Below are positions 18,429 through 27,419 of a stretch of DNA of 64,000 bases, in pieces. Position numbers and translations under genes: made by a program. The notes beneath the pieces are model-generated. The model did no database searches. It was not told the origin of the DNA and worked only from the letters and a program-made list of their open reading frames with translations. Source of the DNA: Alcaligenes sp. SORT26 (GTDB taxonomy: Bacteria > Pseudomonadota > Gammaproteobacteria > Burkholderiales > Burkholderiaceae_B); contig NZ_CP070975.1 of NCBI RefSeq assembly GCF_017377875.1, positions 1,240,001 through 1,304,000 of the forward strand, read 5' to 3'. Numbering within the stretch: the first letter of the stretch is position 1; each line of letters opens with the position of its first letter.

Positions 18429-19988
18429 TTAGAATTTTTGGGTTTCAGGCTGACCAATGGTGAGCCAGCGAGTACGAGCGCGAGAGAAAATACCGGATGG
18501 GCTTTCCATCTTGTGCTCGGCTACCAATTCCAGGCTGCGACTGTCGTAAATCTTCAGGCGATCTCCCCAGTAGCCCGAACTGACATACAGGTAGTCGCCC
18601 GTGCGGTTGTAGTTGGGGAAGAATGCATGGCCGCCCACATCCAGGGTCTTGACGACGGACAAGGTGTTTTTGTCGATCAGTTGAATCCAGGAAGCGCGCT
18701 TGTCCTTGTCGATAATGTCTACTGCCACATAAGGCGCGTTGGGGTGGGCGGCGGGAGATTCGGTGGCTCCGGCAACCGGGATCTGCTTCACGACAGAGAA
18801 GTCTTTGGTATCCCAGGCAGTGACCACAGAACCCAGCTTGCAGGTACCCATATTGGTGCCGAAGGCCAGCATGCGACCATTCACCTCGGTAACAGCACCC
18901 GAACCAGCGTGGGGCTGACAGCCAGCCGGTATGTCACGCACCACCTTGTCGTCCTTCAAGTCGATGGCCACATATTTGTTGTCATCGTAAGAAGCGACCA
19001 TGGAGTAGCGACCATCCGGTGTCAGGAAGGTGTCGTGCAACATGCGTCCAACCTTGGCCAGCTTGGTGACGGGCATATCCGGTTTGTCCGGGTCAATAAT
19101 CCAGATCTGCCCAGCTTGGCGTAGGGTCAGCGCAAACTTGTTATTGACGCGGCTACCGATAATGGGACCACCGGCAGATTTGATGAAATTGCCATCCGGG
19201 TCCTCGCCCTCCAGAGCCAGATACTTCACCGGTTCCAGGGTGTCGGCTTTCAGGATGACCATGCTATTAGGCACAAAGGAGCTCAGTGCCAGCCACTTGC
19301 CATCCTTGGAGAGTGCGATACCCGTCCCCGTCAGCCCCACCTTGGCCTGACGCACAATCTGCAAGGTGTACAGGTCGATTTTGTAGACATGACCATCGTC
19401 GCTTTTCAGATAACCCCAGCGCTCCTGACTAGGACTGAATTCCATGATGTGCGGCGCGCCAATCGTGGCAATCTCGCCCACCTTCTGGTTGTTCTTGCCA
19501 TTGATGAATACGGCACGGGCCTGATTGGAACCATCGCCACGGCCGTAGCGTCCACGGGCCATGATAACCATCAGATCGTAGACAGAGTCGATCTCGTAAT
19601 TGGGCTTGCTGGGCAAGGTGGATTCGTCTACCAGGACTTTCACACTGGCACGAATTTCATCCATGTCCCAGCTACGCTCCGGCACGGGCTCGTTTTTGAT
19701 CATCTTGGCCAGCGCGCGGATGTCCTCGTCGGGCAGGCGGCCGACAAAAGGCGGCATCAAGGTATCCGGGATTCCGGTCATGATGGTGCCGCGCAAGGCA
19801 ATCTCACTTTGAACCAGGCGATCACTGTGCAAACCCGGTGCGATATACCCTCCCCGGTCGGCTGCGTGACACACGGCACAGTTTTGCTGAAACAAATTAT
19901 CTACCCGCACTTGCTCTTCCGTCGGGGCTGCCAGGGCAGCACTGACGGTGGTAGACAGGAAGGCGAGGGTCATCATTTTTCTATACAT
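18429..19988 (-). CDS. nirN: Cytochrome cd1-family protein, NirN-like (heme c plus d1 propeller)
   Basis: This is a 519-residue precursor with signal peptide (1-20), heme c site CAVCH (37-41) and a d1-type beta-propeller. The start at 19988 has GGAGG upstream. The propeller resembles NirF (GYLKSDDGHVYKIDL, VILKADTLEPVK, SPSGIF near the end) more than nitrite reductase NirS. His180 is a likely proximal d1 ligand. His318 aligns with one active-site His of NirS, while the other appears to be Arg280. NirN is dihydro-heme d1 dehydrogenase, which completes heme d1. Automated annotation may call it nitrite reductase; NirS cannot be fully excluded. Confidence 0.72.
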   Translation of the reverse strand: MYRKMMTLAFLSTTVSAALAAPTEEQVRVDNLFQQNCAVCHAADRGGYIAPGLHSDRLVQSEIALRGTIMTGIPDTLMPPFVGRLPDEDIRALAKMIKNEPVPERSWDMDEIRASVKVLVDESTLPSKPNYEIDSVYDLMVIMARGRYGRGDGSNQARAVFINGKNNQKVGEIATIGAPHIMEFSPSQERWGYLKSDDGHVYKIDLYTLQIVRQAKVGLTGTGIALSKDGKWLALSSFVPNSMVILKADTLEPVKYLALEGEDPDGNFIKSAGGPIIGSRVNNKFALTLRQAGQIWIIDPDKPDMPVTKLAKVGRMLHDTFLTPDGRYSMVASYDDNKYVAIDLKDDKVVRDIPAGCQPHAGSGAVTEVNGRMLAFGTNMGTCKLGSVVTAWDTKDFSVVKQIPVAGATESPAAHPNAPYVAVDIIDKDKRASWIQLIDKNTLSVVKTLDVGGHAFFPNYNRTGDYLYVSSGYWGDRLKIYDSRSLELVAEHKMESPSGIFSRARTRWLTIGQPETQKF

Positions 19989-20186
19989 TCCATTACCTCC
20001 AACAATTGCCTTGCTAAAGGGCAAGACCACACAAACTATAACGATTGTTATTTTTTGTTGAGAAGGTATGGATACTGACTACTGAATGGGGATGGTTTTA
20101 TTTATATCGTAATGACAGGAAACTAAATACTCTTGCATAGATAAAAACATCCATGACAGGCACTCAGTGGGCAGATCAAGAAGTGA

Positions 20187-20229
20187 GATAAATTTATCAC
20201 GAACGAATAATCACTTTGACCCAACTCAA
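20187..20229. promoter_or_regulatory. Palindrome and FNR/DNR-like site between nirN and the MocR gene
   Basis: GATAAATTTATC at 20187-20198 is a perfect 12-base palindrome. At 20216-20229, TTGAC-CCAA-CTCAA matches 8 of 10 half-site positions of the FNR/ANR/DNR consensus. The site is about 80 bases ahead of the MocR start and 228 ahead of nirN, so its target is not clear. Confidence 0.4.
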
Positions 20230-20308
20230 GTTAAAACCAAGGTGTGCTGCCTATAGTGGCCCGGCTTGGCTCGCCCTTGATGGTTCTGATTATTTTTCTG
20301 GTCCCGCC

Positions 20309-21781
20309 ATGTTTTCTTTACCGATTACGCTTTCCCATACTCACAGCCCACCGTACAAACGACAAATTGCGCGTCAAATCGAAACCCTGATCTGTTCGGG
20401 TCGTTTGCAAGAAGGCAACCGTCTGCCCTCAATTAATCGAATGGCGTCTTTGCTTCAGGTTTCCAAGAACACCATCATGGGTGCCTATGATTTGCTGATC
20501 GACTCCAATCTGATTCATAGCGAACCCAGCCGTGGTTTCTTTGTGGCTACGCCAACCCGCCATGGACGCAGCCGTCTGGCACCGGACTTTGTTCTGGAGA
20601 CCGCCCATTGCTCGCGTAACCTGCGCACCAGCACGGCCCAGGCCAGCGGCGTGCATGTGCCCGCTGCCAGCGTGCCCGTTCGGTTTGATTTCAAGATTGG
20701 CCGCCCTTCGGTCCATGCTTTTCCACTGCGCCAGTTTATTTATCTGTCCAATCAACTGCTGCGCTATGCGGGTTCGGCTATGGCGGACTACCCGCCGCCT
20801 GAAGGCTTATGGGGCCTGCGTCTGCAAATTGCAGACTATCTGGCAGCCAGCAAGGGAATACTGGCCGACCCGGACCACATCCTCATCACCGCCGGGACTC
20901 AGGAATCCCTAAGCCTGATCGCCGCCCACTTTCTGGATGAAAGTAGCTGTGCCGTGCATGAATCCCCCGGCTATAACGGCTTCAGTCATTTACTGGCTCG
21001 TCATCGTGCGCAAGGCCTTCCCGTGCCAGTGGATCAACACGGTTTGCGTACTGATTTACTGCCCAGGCAGGCGGTGCAACTGGCTTTTGTGACGCCCTCG
21101 CATCAGTACCCCTTGGGGCACACCTTGTCGGTGGCGCGCAGGCAGGAACTGCTGGCCTGGGCCAGCAGCAGTGGCGCCTTGATTATCGAGGACGATTATG
21201 ACGGAGACTTCTGTTATGGCCCGGCCTTGCCCGCGCCACTCAAAGCCATGAGCCCGGGACAGGTGATTTATTTAGGCTCGTTTTCCAAGACCCTGGGGCC
21301 GGGTTTGCGGCTGGGCTATATGGTCTGTCCACCTAGCCTGAGCCAGGACTTCATTGCCCGCAAAGCCCTGCTCAATAACGGTTCGCCCTGGCTGACCCAA
21401 GCGGTTTTAGCCCGTTTTTTTGATGAATATGACTATTCCCGGCACCTGCAATACTTGCGCCGTCGCTATCTGGAACAGCGCAATACGGTGCTGCAAGGCT
21501 TGAAAAAAGTGTGGGGGAATACAGGAACAGTCAGCGGGCAAAATGCCGGCATGCATCTGGCTTTTTGCCTGCCTCCGCATAGTCCAAATGCCGATCAGGT
21601 GGCCGAGCGCGCATTGCGATACGGCATCCGGCTCTATCCCTTGTCGCAAGCGGCCAGCCAGGAAGCAGACGACACTGACCCACGTCATCTGCTGTTTGGC
21701 TATGCCAATCTGGAATCCAGGGAGCTGCAACTGGCCATGCAGCATCTAGCCTTGATTCAGCCCAGGCTGAACCATGACTAG
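20309..21781 (+). CDS. MocR/PdxR-type regulator (GntR HTH fused to aminotransferase)
   Basis: This regulator has a GntR winged helix near residues 12-75 (RQIARQIETLICSGRLQEGNRLPS) and a class I aminotransferase-like domain to the C-terminus. The PLP-lysine motif is GSFSKTLGPGLRLGYM, and the PLP-site Asp segment is DDYDGDFCY. I choose ATG at 20309 because the domain starts soon after; an upstream start at 20216 would place the FNR-like site in coding sequence. MocR proteins often regulate PLP or amino-acid genes. The target is unknown; the next gene is a convergent PLP enzyme. Confidence 0.88.
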   Translation: MFSLPITLSHTHSPPYKRQIARQIETLICSGRLQEGNRLPSINRMASLLQVSKNTIMGAYDLLIDSNLIHSEPSRGFFVATPTRHGRSRLAPDFVLETAHCSRNLRTSTAQASGVHVPAASVPVRFDFKIGRPSVHAFPLRQFIYLSNQLLRYAGSAMADYPPPEGLWGLRLQIADYLAASKGILADPDHILITAGTQESLSLIAAHFLDESSCAVHESPGYNGFSHLLARHRAQGLPVPVDQHGLRTDLLPRQAVQLAFVTPSHQYPLGHTLSVARRQELLAWASSSGALIIEDDYDGDFCYGPALPAPLKAMSPGQVIYLGSFSKTLGPGLRLGYMVCPPSLSQDFIARKALLNNGSPWLTQAVLARFFDEYDYSRHLQYLRRRYLEQRNTVLQGLKKVWGNTGTVSGQNAGMHLAFCLPPHSPNADQVAERALRYGIRLYPLSQAASQEADDTDPRHLLFGYANLESRELQLAMQHLALIQPRLNHD

Positions 21782-21794
21782 ATACATGAGGGAC

Positions 21795-23030
21795 TTAGGA
21801 CTGGGCCAGGGCCTGATCGAAGTCTGTGGTCAGATCAATGATCTCTTCGATACCCACGGAGATACGAAGCTGATTGTCGGCAATACCCATCAGCGCGCGC
21901 TGCTCGGCACCCATCTCGTGATAGATGGTATGCGCAACGGGCAGCACCAGACTGCGGTTATCACCCAGGTGCGTAGCCAGTACAAAGACTTTCAGACGGT
22001 TCAGGAAATCGAAGATTTCAATCCCCTCTTCCAGCACCACGCTCATCAGGCCACCGAAACGATTGCCGAACAACTCAGCCGTACGCTCATGCTGAGGGTG
22101 CTCTTCCAGGCCGGGATACTGCACATGTTTCACCTGGGGGTGAGCCTTCAAATGGCGTGCCAGAGCCAAGGCGTTGGAACAGATACGCTCCATGCGCAAC
22201 GGCAAGGTTTCCGAGCCTACGGCCAGACGGTGAGCCACATCAGACGACAAAGTGCCACCCATATCACGCAAACCCTTCTTGCGGATCTGCACCAGGCCCC
22301 AGTTTTGCGTATTGCCGGTGCGATACACCTCGGCAATATTGGGGTAGTGGCTCCAGTCAAACAGACCCGTGTCCGTCACCATGCCACCCAAGGCATTACC
22401 GTGACCACCGATGTGTTTGGACAACGAATTCACCACCAGAGAGGCCTTGAATTCACGGCCAGGCGACAAGTACGGCGAGGACAAGGTGCCATCGACCACA
22501 TACAGCAGACCTTCGTCCTGACACCACTGCCCCACCCCTTTCAGGTCCGCCACTTGCGTGCCCGGATTGGCAATGGTTTCAACAAAGACCATACGGGTAT
22601 TGGGCTGGCGGGCTGCCTGAACCTGGGCCAGGTCGGTGGCATCGACCAGGGTAGTTTGCACACCCAGATCACGCAAAGTACCCAGCAAACTATTGGTATT
22701 GCCAAACAGGTATTTGCTGGCAATCAAGTGATCGCCTTGGCGCAGCAAGGTAAACAGGGTGGCGCTCAAGGCTGCCATGCCGGTTGCGAAGCTGACACTG
22801 CCCACGCCTTTTTCCATGCGCGTGATCTTGGCTTCCAGCGCTGCCGTCGTCGGCGTGCCCTGGCGGGAATAGGTAAAACCGGATTTGCCCTGGAAGACCG
22901 CTGCCAGCTCACGCGCATCCTGAAAACCGAACTCGGTCGAGGGGTGCAGTGGCTGATGAATAGCGCCATGTTGCGTGCCCAAGCGACGGTCAGAGTGCAA
23001 GGTAGAGGTAATAAAGCCGTTTTCTTCCAT
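21795..23030 (-). CDS. Cys/Met metabolism PLP enzyme (O-acetylhomoserine/cystathionine type)
   Basis: This protein of about 411 residues belongs to the trans-sulfuration PLP family. Seen are EFGFQDARELAAVFQGKSGFTYSRQGTPTTAALE near the start, the PLP-lysine segment VVNSLSKHIGGHGNALGG, and VLPVAHTIYHEMGAEQR at the C-terminus. It makes or breaks C-S bonds from O-acetylhomoserine, cystathionine or methionine-type substrates; which one cannot be told. ATG at 23048 and GTG at 23072 are alternative starts; none has a good ribosome-binding site. It is convergent with the MocR gene. Confidence 0.85.
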   Translation of the reverse strand: MEENGFITSTLHSDRRLGTQHGAIHQPLHPSTEFGFQDARELAAVFQGKSGFTYSRQGTPTTAALEAKITRMEKGVGSVSFATGMAALSATLFTLLRQGDHLIASKYLFGNTNSLLGTLRDLGVQTTLVDATDLAQVQAARQPNTRMVFVETIANPGTQVADLKGVGQWCQDEGLLYVVDGTLSSPYLSPGREFKASLVVNSLSKHIGGHGNALGGMVTDTGLFDWSHYPNIAEVYRTGNTQNWGLVQIRKKGLRDMGGTLSSDVAHRLAVGSETLPLRMERICSNALALARHLKAHPQVKHVQYPGLEEHPQHERTAELFGNRFGGLMSVVLEEGIEIFDFLNRLKVFVLATHLGDNRSLVLPVAHTIYHEMGAEQRALMGIADNQLRISVGIEEIIDLTTDFDQALAQS

Positions 23031-23121
23031 GATCGTTTCAAAGCCCATATTGCGTGTACACACCGTCAGCACTAACTGGGTTTTGCCCGGCTGACGGCCA
23101 ATTACCTATTATCTGGTGAAG

Positions 23122-23146
23122 CGGCGGATGAAACCCGCCGTTTTTT
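23122..23146 (+). other. Plus-strand hairpin with T tract between two minus-strand genes
   Basis: CGGCGG/CCGCCG stem with a 7-base loop, followed by TTTTTT on the plus strand. It has terminator form but lies between genes read on the other strand, so it would stop antisense transcription. Confidence 0.5.
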
Positions 23147-23188
23147 ATACAAATAAGTAATTAAGTCAGTAACAAGACTTAAAAGAAA

Positions 23189-23935
23189 TCAAGACTGGCT
23201 ACGCTGACGCAGGGTTTCGTACAGACAAACTGCGCTGGCAACACTGACGTTCAGGCTTTCTACTGCCCCCATCATGGGGATGGAAACCAGCTCATCGCAG
23301 GTTTCACGGGTCAGACGACGCATGCCCTCACCCTCGGCACCCATTACCCAGGCCATGGGGCGGCGAGCATCAACCTGATGGAAGGTGTGCGTTGCCTGAT
23401 CGCTGGTGCCCACCAGCCAGACATCACGCTCGCGCAGCATGCGCATGGTGCGCGCCAGATTCGTCACCGTAATATAAGGCGTGGATTCAGCACCGCCACA
23501 TGCGACACGGGATACCGTGGCATTCAAGCCCACGGCACGGTCGCGTGGAGCAATCACTGCATGCGCACCGGCCGCATTGGCGCTACGCAAACATGCTCCC
23601 AGATTATGAGGGTCAGTCACGCCGTCCAGAATCAACAAGAAGGGAACCTGACCGGCCTCTTCCAGATCATCCAGCAACTCGTTGACATCGACTGCCAGCT
23701 CTTGCTCCAGCGCCAAGGCCACCACACCCTGGTGACGCGTTCCTTTGGCCAGACCATCCAGGCGCTCGACCGGCACGGCCATGACTTTCAGACCAGCCTG
23801 CTCTACCTGTTCGATAAAGGCCAGCATACGTTTATCGCGCCGGGTCTGATCCACATAAACTTCGCGCACCGTAGCAGCGCTATAACGAACTCGGGCAATA
23901 ACGGCATGAAAACCGGCCAAAACCTGCTGAGCCAT
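23189..23935 (-). CDS. rlmB: 23S rRNA (guanosine-2'-O-)-methyltransferase RlmB
   Basis: This 248-residue SpoU-family enzyme methylates G2251 of 23S rRNA. The N-terminal substrate-binding domain ([11 protein letters not shown]) is followed by the SpoU knot with [40 protein letters not shown] and [26 protein letters not shown] at 23935 follows AAGGA; a longer in-frame start is poor. It lies downstream of rnr with a terminator-like hairpin between them. The same rnr-rlmB order is common in proteobacteria. Confidence 0.95.
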   Translation of the reverse strand: MAQQVLAGFHAVIARVRYSAATVREVYVDQTRRDKRMLAFIEQVEQAGLKVMAVPVERLDGLAKGTRHQGVVALALEQELAVDVNELLDDLEEAGQVPFLLILDGVTDPHNLGACLRSANAAGAHAVIAPRDRAVGLNATVSRVACGGAESTPYITVTNLARTMRMLRERDVWLVGTSDQATHTFHQVDARRPMAWVMGAEGEGMRRLTRETCDELVSIPMMGAVESLNVSVASAVCLYETLRQRSQS

Positions 23936-23968
23936 AACAATCCTTGGGGGAAATAAGAGCAAATAAAG

Positions 23969-23993
23969 AAAGCCGGGCAAAAAGCCCGGCTTG
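23969..23993 (-). terminator. Hairpin between rnr and rlmB
   Basis: A stem of GCCGGGC/GCCCGGC with A-T extension is followed on the minus strand by TTTCTTTATTT. It can act as a terminator or attenuator separating rnr from rlmB. Confidence 0.6.
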
Positions 23994-24004
23994 GCATTGT
24001 ACGC

Positions 24005-26482
24005 CTATCGGCGCCGCCCTCTAGGGCTGCGCGCGGACTTGGCAGACTTAGCCGCCTTTTCCGTACTACGTTTCTCGTCCCGCTCGGCCTGCTTTTGCGA
24101 GGCGCGGCGTTGGGAGGCTGTTGTTCCTTTCAAGGCCAGCGGCTTGGTAGACGCTGCTTTCTTGACAGGACGCTCGGACGGATCAGGCCCTTCTGCCGCT
24201 GCCTTCACCGCTTTGTAGCCCACGCCCTTGACCAGACGGAACTCGATACGACGGGCTTCCAGATCAACGCGTGCAACCTGAACCTGGACTGCATCCGTCA
24301 AGCGATAACGCAGACCGGTGCGTTCGCCACGCAGCTCGTTCGAGGTTTCGTTGTACTGGAAGTAATCCGCACCCAGTTCCGATACGTGAACCAGACCTTC
24401 TACGTACAAGGTATCCAGAGTCACGAACAGACCAAAGCTGGTTACGCCGCTGACCTTGCCGGAGTATTCCTCGCCCACGTGCTCTTTGACGAACCAGCAC
24501 TTGAGCCAGGCTTCCACATCCTTGGAGGCCTCATCTGCACGGCGTTCACGCGCCGAGAGCAAGGCCCCCAGTTTTTCCCAACGTGCAAAATCACGCTTGC
24601 TGGCTGGTAAGGCGGCATCGCCCGGCTCTTCCGCAATCGCAGGAATATAGCGCTCGCCCTTCAGGATGCCTTTGATGACGCGGTGTACCAACAAGTCCGG
24701 GTAACGGCGAATCGGCGAAGTGAAGTGGGCGTATTGCGAATAAGCCAAACCAAAGTGGCCGGTTTTCTCAGGGCTGTAAATCGCCTGCTGCATGGAGCGC
24801 AGACACATGGTCTGGATCACGGCGAAGTCAGAGCGACCACGTGCGGCGGCGACAACTTTGGCGTAATCAGCCGACGTAGGCTCGTCGCCCCCTTCCAGCG
24901 TCAGACCCAGGCCGCGCAAGTATTCACGCAGCGCTTCCAGCTTCGGCGGGGTTGGACCTTCGTGCACACGGTACAAACCATTGCGACGGCTGCGAGCAAT
25001 AAAGTCCGCTGCGCAGGTGTTGGCCGCCAACATGCATTCTTCAATCAGCTTGTGAGCGTCATTACGAATCAGAGGCTCGATGCGCTCAATACGACCCAGG
25101 GGATTGCAGACGATTTTGGTTTCGACGGTATCGAAATCAATGGCACCACGCGCCGTACGGCGTTCTGCCAGCAAGCGGTACAAGGAATACAGATTCTGAA
25201 CCGGTTCCAGCACATGCTGAATCTGCGTTGCAGCCGGGCCATTAGGCTGCTGCAAGGCGCTCCAGATGTCGGAGTAGGTGGTGCGGGCGTGGGAATGAAT
25301 GACGGCTTCGTAAAACTGATAGGCCGACACCGTTCCGGACTTGGCACCATCAGCCAGCACGACCATGTCGCACACCATGACCAGACGGTCTACCGACGGA
25401 TTCAAGGAACAAATCCCGTTGGACAGACTCTCGGGCAGCATGGGGATCACGCGGCGCGGGAAATACACGCTGGTGCCACGCTCCAGAGCGTCTTCGTCCA
25501 GAGCATCGCCCGAACGCACGTAATGGCTGACGTCGGCAATCGCCACCAGCAGGCGCCATGCCCAACGGGGGCGTTTGCCTGCGCCTATATCTACGCGTTC
25601 GCAATAGACGGCATCGTCAAAGTCTCGTGCGTCTTCACCGTCAATGGTGATGAACGGCACGTCACGCAAATCGACGCGGCCTTTGTATTCAGACGGTTTT
25701 ACCTTGGCAGGAATACGAGCGGCCTGCTTCAGCGCCTTCTCGGAGAAATCAACCGGCACCTCAAACTTGCGCACGGCAATTTCGATTTCCATACCGGGGT
25801 CGTCAATCTCGCCCAGCACTTCAACCACACGGCCCAAAGGCTGACGATGGCGCTCGGGTTGCTGGGTAATCTCGACGGTAACAACCTGGCCGGGTTCGGC
25901 CTCGCCCTGGTCCCCGCCGGGGATCAGAATGTCGTGCTTGATACGCTGATCTTCGGGCACCACGATAAACGTGCCACGTTCGCGCAAGAAACGGCCCACC
26001 AATTTGCTGGTGTGTCGCGCCGTGACTTCCACAATCGACGCATCAGGTTTGCCTCGGTACTCACCGACGATGCGCACCATAACGTGGTCGCCGTGCAACA
26101 CTTTGGCCATCTCGCGCGGAGACAGGAACAAATCGGGCTGCCCGTCGTCGCGCTGCAAGAAACCAAAGCCGTCGCGATGGCCCAACACTTTGCCCGCAAT
26201 AAAACCAGTTTGGCTATTTTTGCGAATTTTGCCTTCGGGGGAAATCAGCAACTGACCATCGCGCTCCATTGCGCGCACACGCCGCTCAAAACCCACCGTA
26301 ATTTCTTTGCCCAGGCCCAGCTTTTTCGCCAGCGCCTGCATGGTCAGGCCGTCTGCATCTTCGCGCAGCCCCGCCAGGATCACTTCCCGCGTCGGGGTAT
26401 CCGGGTCGAAGTCAGGCGGCAACTCATAACGGCCCGTTGATTGAATACGGTCCTCAGTACTGTCTTGATGTTTTTTATTCAA
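24005..26482 (-). CDS. rnr: Ribonuclease R
   Basis: This is an 825-residue 3'-5' exoribonuclease. It has a winged N-terminal segment (TMQALAKKLGLGKEITVGFE), cold-shock domains from about residue 90, and the RNB catalytic domain from about residue 265, with TIDGEDARDFDDAVY (four conserved Asp) and HFTSPIRRYPDLLVHR. An S1 domain follows near residue 660 (VKEHVGEEYSGKVSGVTSFGLFV), then a Lys/Arg-rich tail. It degrades structured RNA and helps in rRNA quality control. Length and domain order are normal. Confidence 0.97.
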   Translation of the reverse strand: MNKKHQDSTEDRIQSTGRYELPPDFDPDTPTREVILAGLREDADGLTMQALAKKLGLGKEITVGFERRVRAMERDGQLLISPEGKIRKNSQTGFIAGKVLGHRDGFGFLQRDDGQPDLFLSPREMAKVLHGDHVMVRIVGEYRGKPDASIVEVTARHTSKLVGRFLRERGTFIVVPEDQRIKHDILIPGGDQGEAEPGQVVTVEITQQPERHRQPLGRVVEVLGEIDDPGMEIEIAVRKFEVPVDFSEKALKQAARIPAKVKPSEYKGRVDLRDVPFITIDGEDARDFDDAVYCERVDIGAGKRPRWAWRLLVAIADVSHYVRSGDALDEDALERGTSVYFPRRVIPMLPESLSNGICSLNPSVDRLVMVCDMVVLADGAKSGTVSAYQFYEAVIHSHARTTYSDIWSALQQPNGPAATQIQHVLEPVQNLYSLYRLLAERRTARGAIDFDTVETKIVCNPLGRIERIEPLIRNDAHKLIEECMLAANTCAADFIARSRRNGLYRVHEGPTPPKLEALREYLRGLGLTLEGGDEPTSADYAKVVAAARGRSDFAVIQTMCLRSMQQAIYSPEKTGHFGLAYSQYAHFTSPIRRYPDLLVHRVIKGILKGERYIPAIAEEPGDAALPASKRDFARWEKLGALLSARERRADEASKDVEAWLKCWFVKEHVGEEYSGKVSGVTSFGLFVTLDTLYVEGLVHVSELGADYFQYNETSNELRGERTGLRYRLTDAVQVQVARVDLEARRIEFRLVKGVGYKAVKAAAEGPDPSERPVKKAASTKPLALKGTTASQRRASQKQAERDEKRSTEKAAKSAKSARSPRGRRR

Positions 26483-26590
26483 AAGGACACTTCCATTATT
26501 AATAAAGTATGCCTATAATCCTTTTTCTTTGCTGCTCACGCAGTAAAGATGTTGGAAGCTTTTGGCACAGCCATAAGCATACAACGATAT

Positions 26591-26675
26591 GCCCAGGTGG
26601 CGGAATTGGTAGACGCGCATGGTTCAGGTCCATGTGCCTTCGGGTGTGGAGGTTCGAGTCCTCTTCTGGGCACCA
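26591..26675 (+). tRNA. tRNA-Leu (anticodon CAG), copy 1
   Basis: An 85-base type II tRNA: acceptor GCCCAGG, anticodon loop TTCAGGT, variable arm TGCCTTCGGGTGT, T-arm GGTTCGAGTCC, encoded CCA. It is identical in sequence to the copies at 31282-31366 and 33608-33692. Confidence 0.97.
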
Positions 26676-26683
26676 AAATTCCG

Positions 26684-26718
26684 AAAGGCCGATCATTGAA
26701 AAATGATCGGCCTTTTTT
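26684..26718 (+). terminator. Terminator of tRNA-Leu copy 1
   Basis: A 14-bp perfect stem around a GAAA loop, ending in a T run. The same sequence follows tRNA-Leu copy 2 and the tRNA fragment near 33840. Confidence 0.9.
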
Positions 26719-26978
26719 ATTTGGTGGGCCCACATATTGTTTATCCTCTCGCGTCAAAGAGATTAACGCTGGCTGTGACAGACAATTCGTCGCAATACGA
26801 TTCCATTCTTTTTTGAACACAGCCACTTCCGCATAAAGAATCACCATCGAATGATCGGCTGCTTTCTTTACAGGCCTGTGAAAAAAGAATCGGAACGGCA
26901 GGAGCCACATCCAGCTATTTACCACAGCCTGACATCAAGCCAAACAGGCAAGCCCCCCCTACTCCGTGCAACAGCCAT

Positions 26979-27012
26979 AAAAAAACCGACTGTGTTTCAA
27001 CAATCGGTTTTC
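26979..27012 (-). terminator. Terminator of the HMA protein gene
   Basis: On the minus strand AAAACCGA pairs with TCGGTTTT and a T run follows. It lies 20 bases past the stop of the HMA gene. The 260 bases between it and the tRNA-Leu terminator hold no gene I can support. Confidence 0.75.
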
Positions 27013-27032
27013 AGCTCCAAAACGTGTTGCGC

Positions 27033-27287
27033 TTAGCCGCCGCAGCCCCCGCAGCATGCACCATCTTCACCGTGTGCAGGTTTGGCGATTTGATAGCCTG
27101 CCCGCTCAACCGCAGCATGCAGATCTTCCAGAGAGACCTGGGTTTCATCAAAACGCACCGAGGCTTTGGCATTTTCAAACGAGGCATCGGCTGCCTGCAC
27201 ACCCTCAATCGCCGCCAAGGCGATGGCCACTTTATCAGCACATTCGGGGTGTTGAAGACCGGCCAGTTTCAGCATTCCAACTTGCAT
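27033..27287 (-). CDS. Small HMA-like protein without the usual CxxC motif
   Basis: This 84-residue protein has the ferredoxin-like fold pattern of heavy-metal-associated domains (ADKVAIALAAIEGVQAADASFENAKASVRFD, then LEDLHAAVERAGYQI). The canonical GMxCxxC loop is replaced by LQHPECADKV, with one Cys. The C-terminus ends in a Cys/Gly cluster (ACCGGCGG) that could bind metal instead. ATG at 27287 is preceded by AGGGA. The family is probably copper chaperone-like; actual metal binding is unknown. It stands alone, with its own terminator. Confidence 0.72.
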   Translation of the reverse strand: MQVGMLKLAGLQHPECADKVAIALAAIEGVQAADASFENAKASVRFDETQVSLEDLHAAVERAGYQIAKPAHGEDGACCGGCGG

Positions 27288-27419
27288 TTTTCGTCCCTTT
27301 AACATGAGGTGAGGCAGTTGATAAGATCGCCAACGCCCATAAAGATATATATTAAATACATCTTATTGATACGGCAAGCGATAGGAAGGGGCAAGCACAC
27401 ATCCGATGAGTGGCGGCCT

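Noticed and set aside
21774-23075. 433-codon plus-strand frame opposite the Cys/Met PLP enzyme
   Set aside because: Antisense shadow; the minus-strand enzyme has full family motifs.
24683-26440. 585-codon plus-strand frame opposite rnr
   Set aside because: Composition (His/Gln/Arg-rich) is typical of an antisense shadow; RNase R is intact on the other strand.
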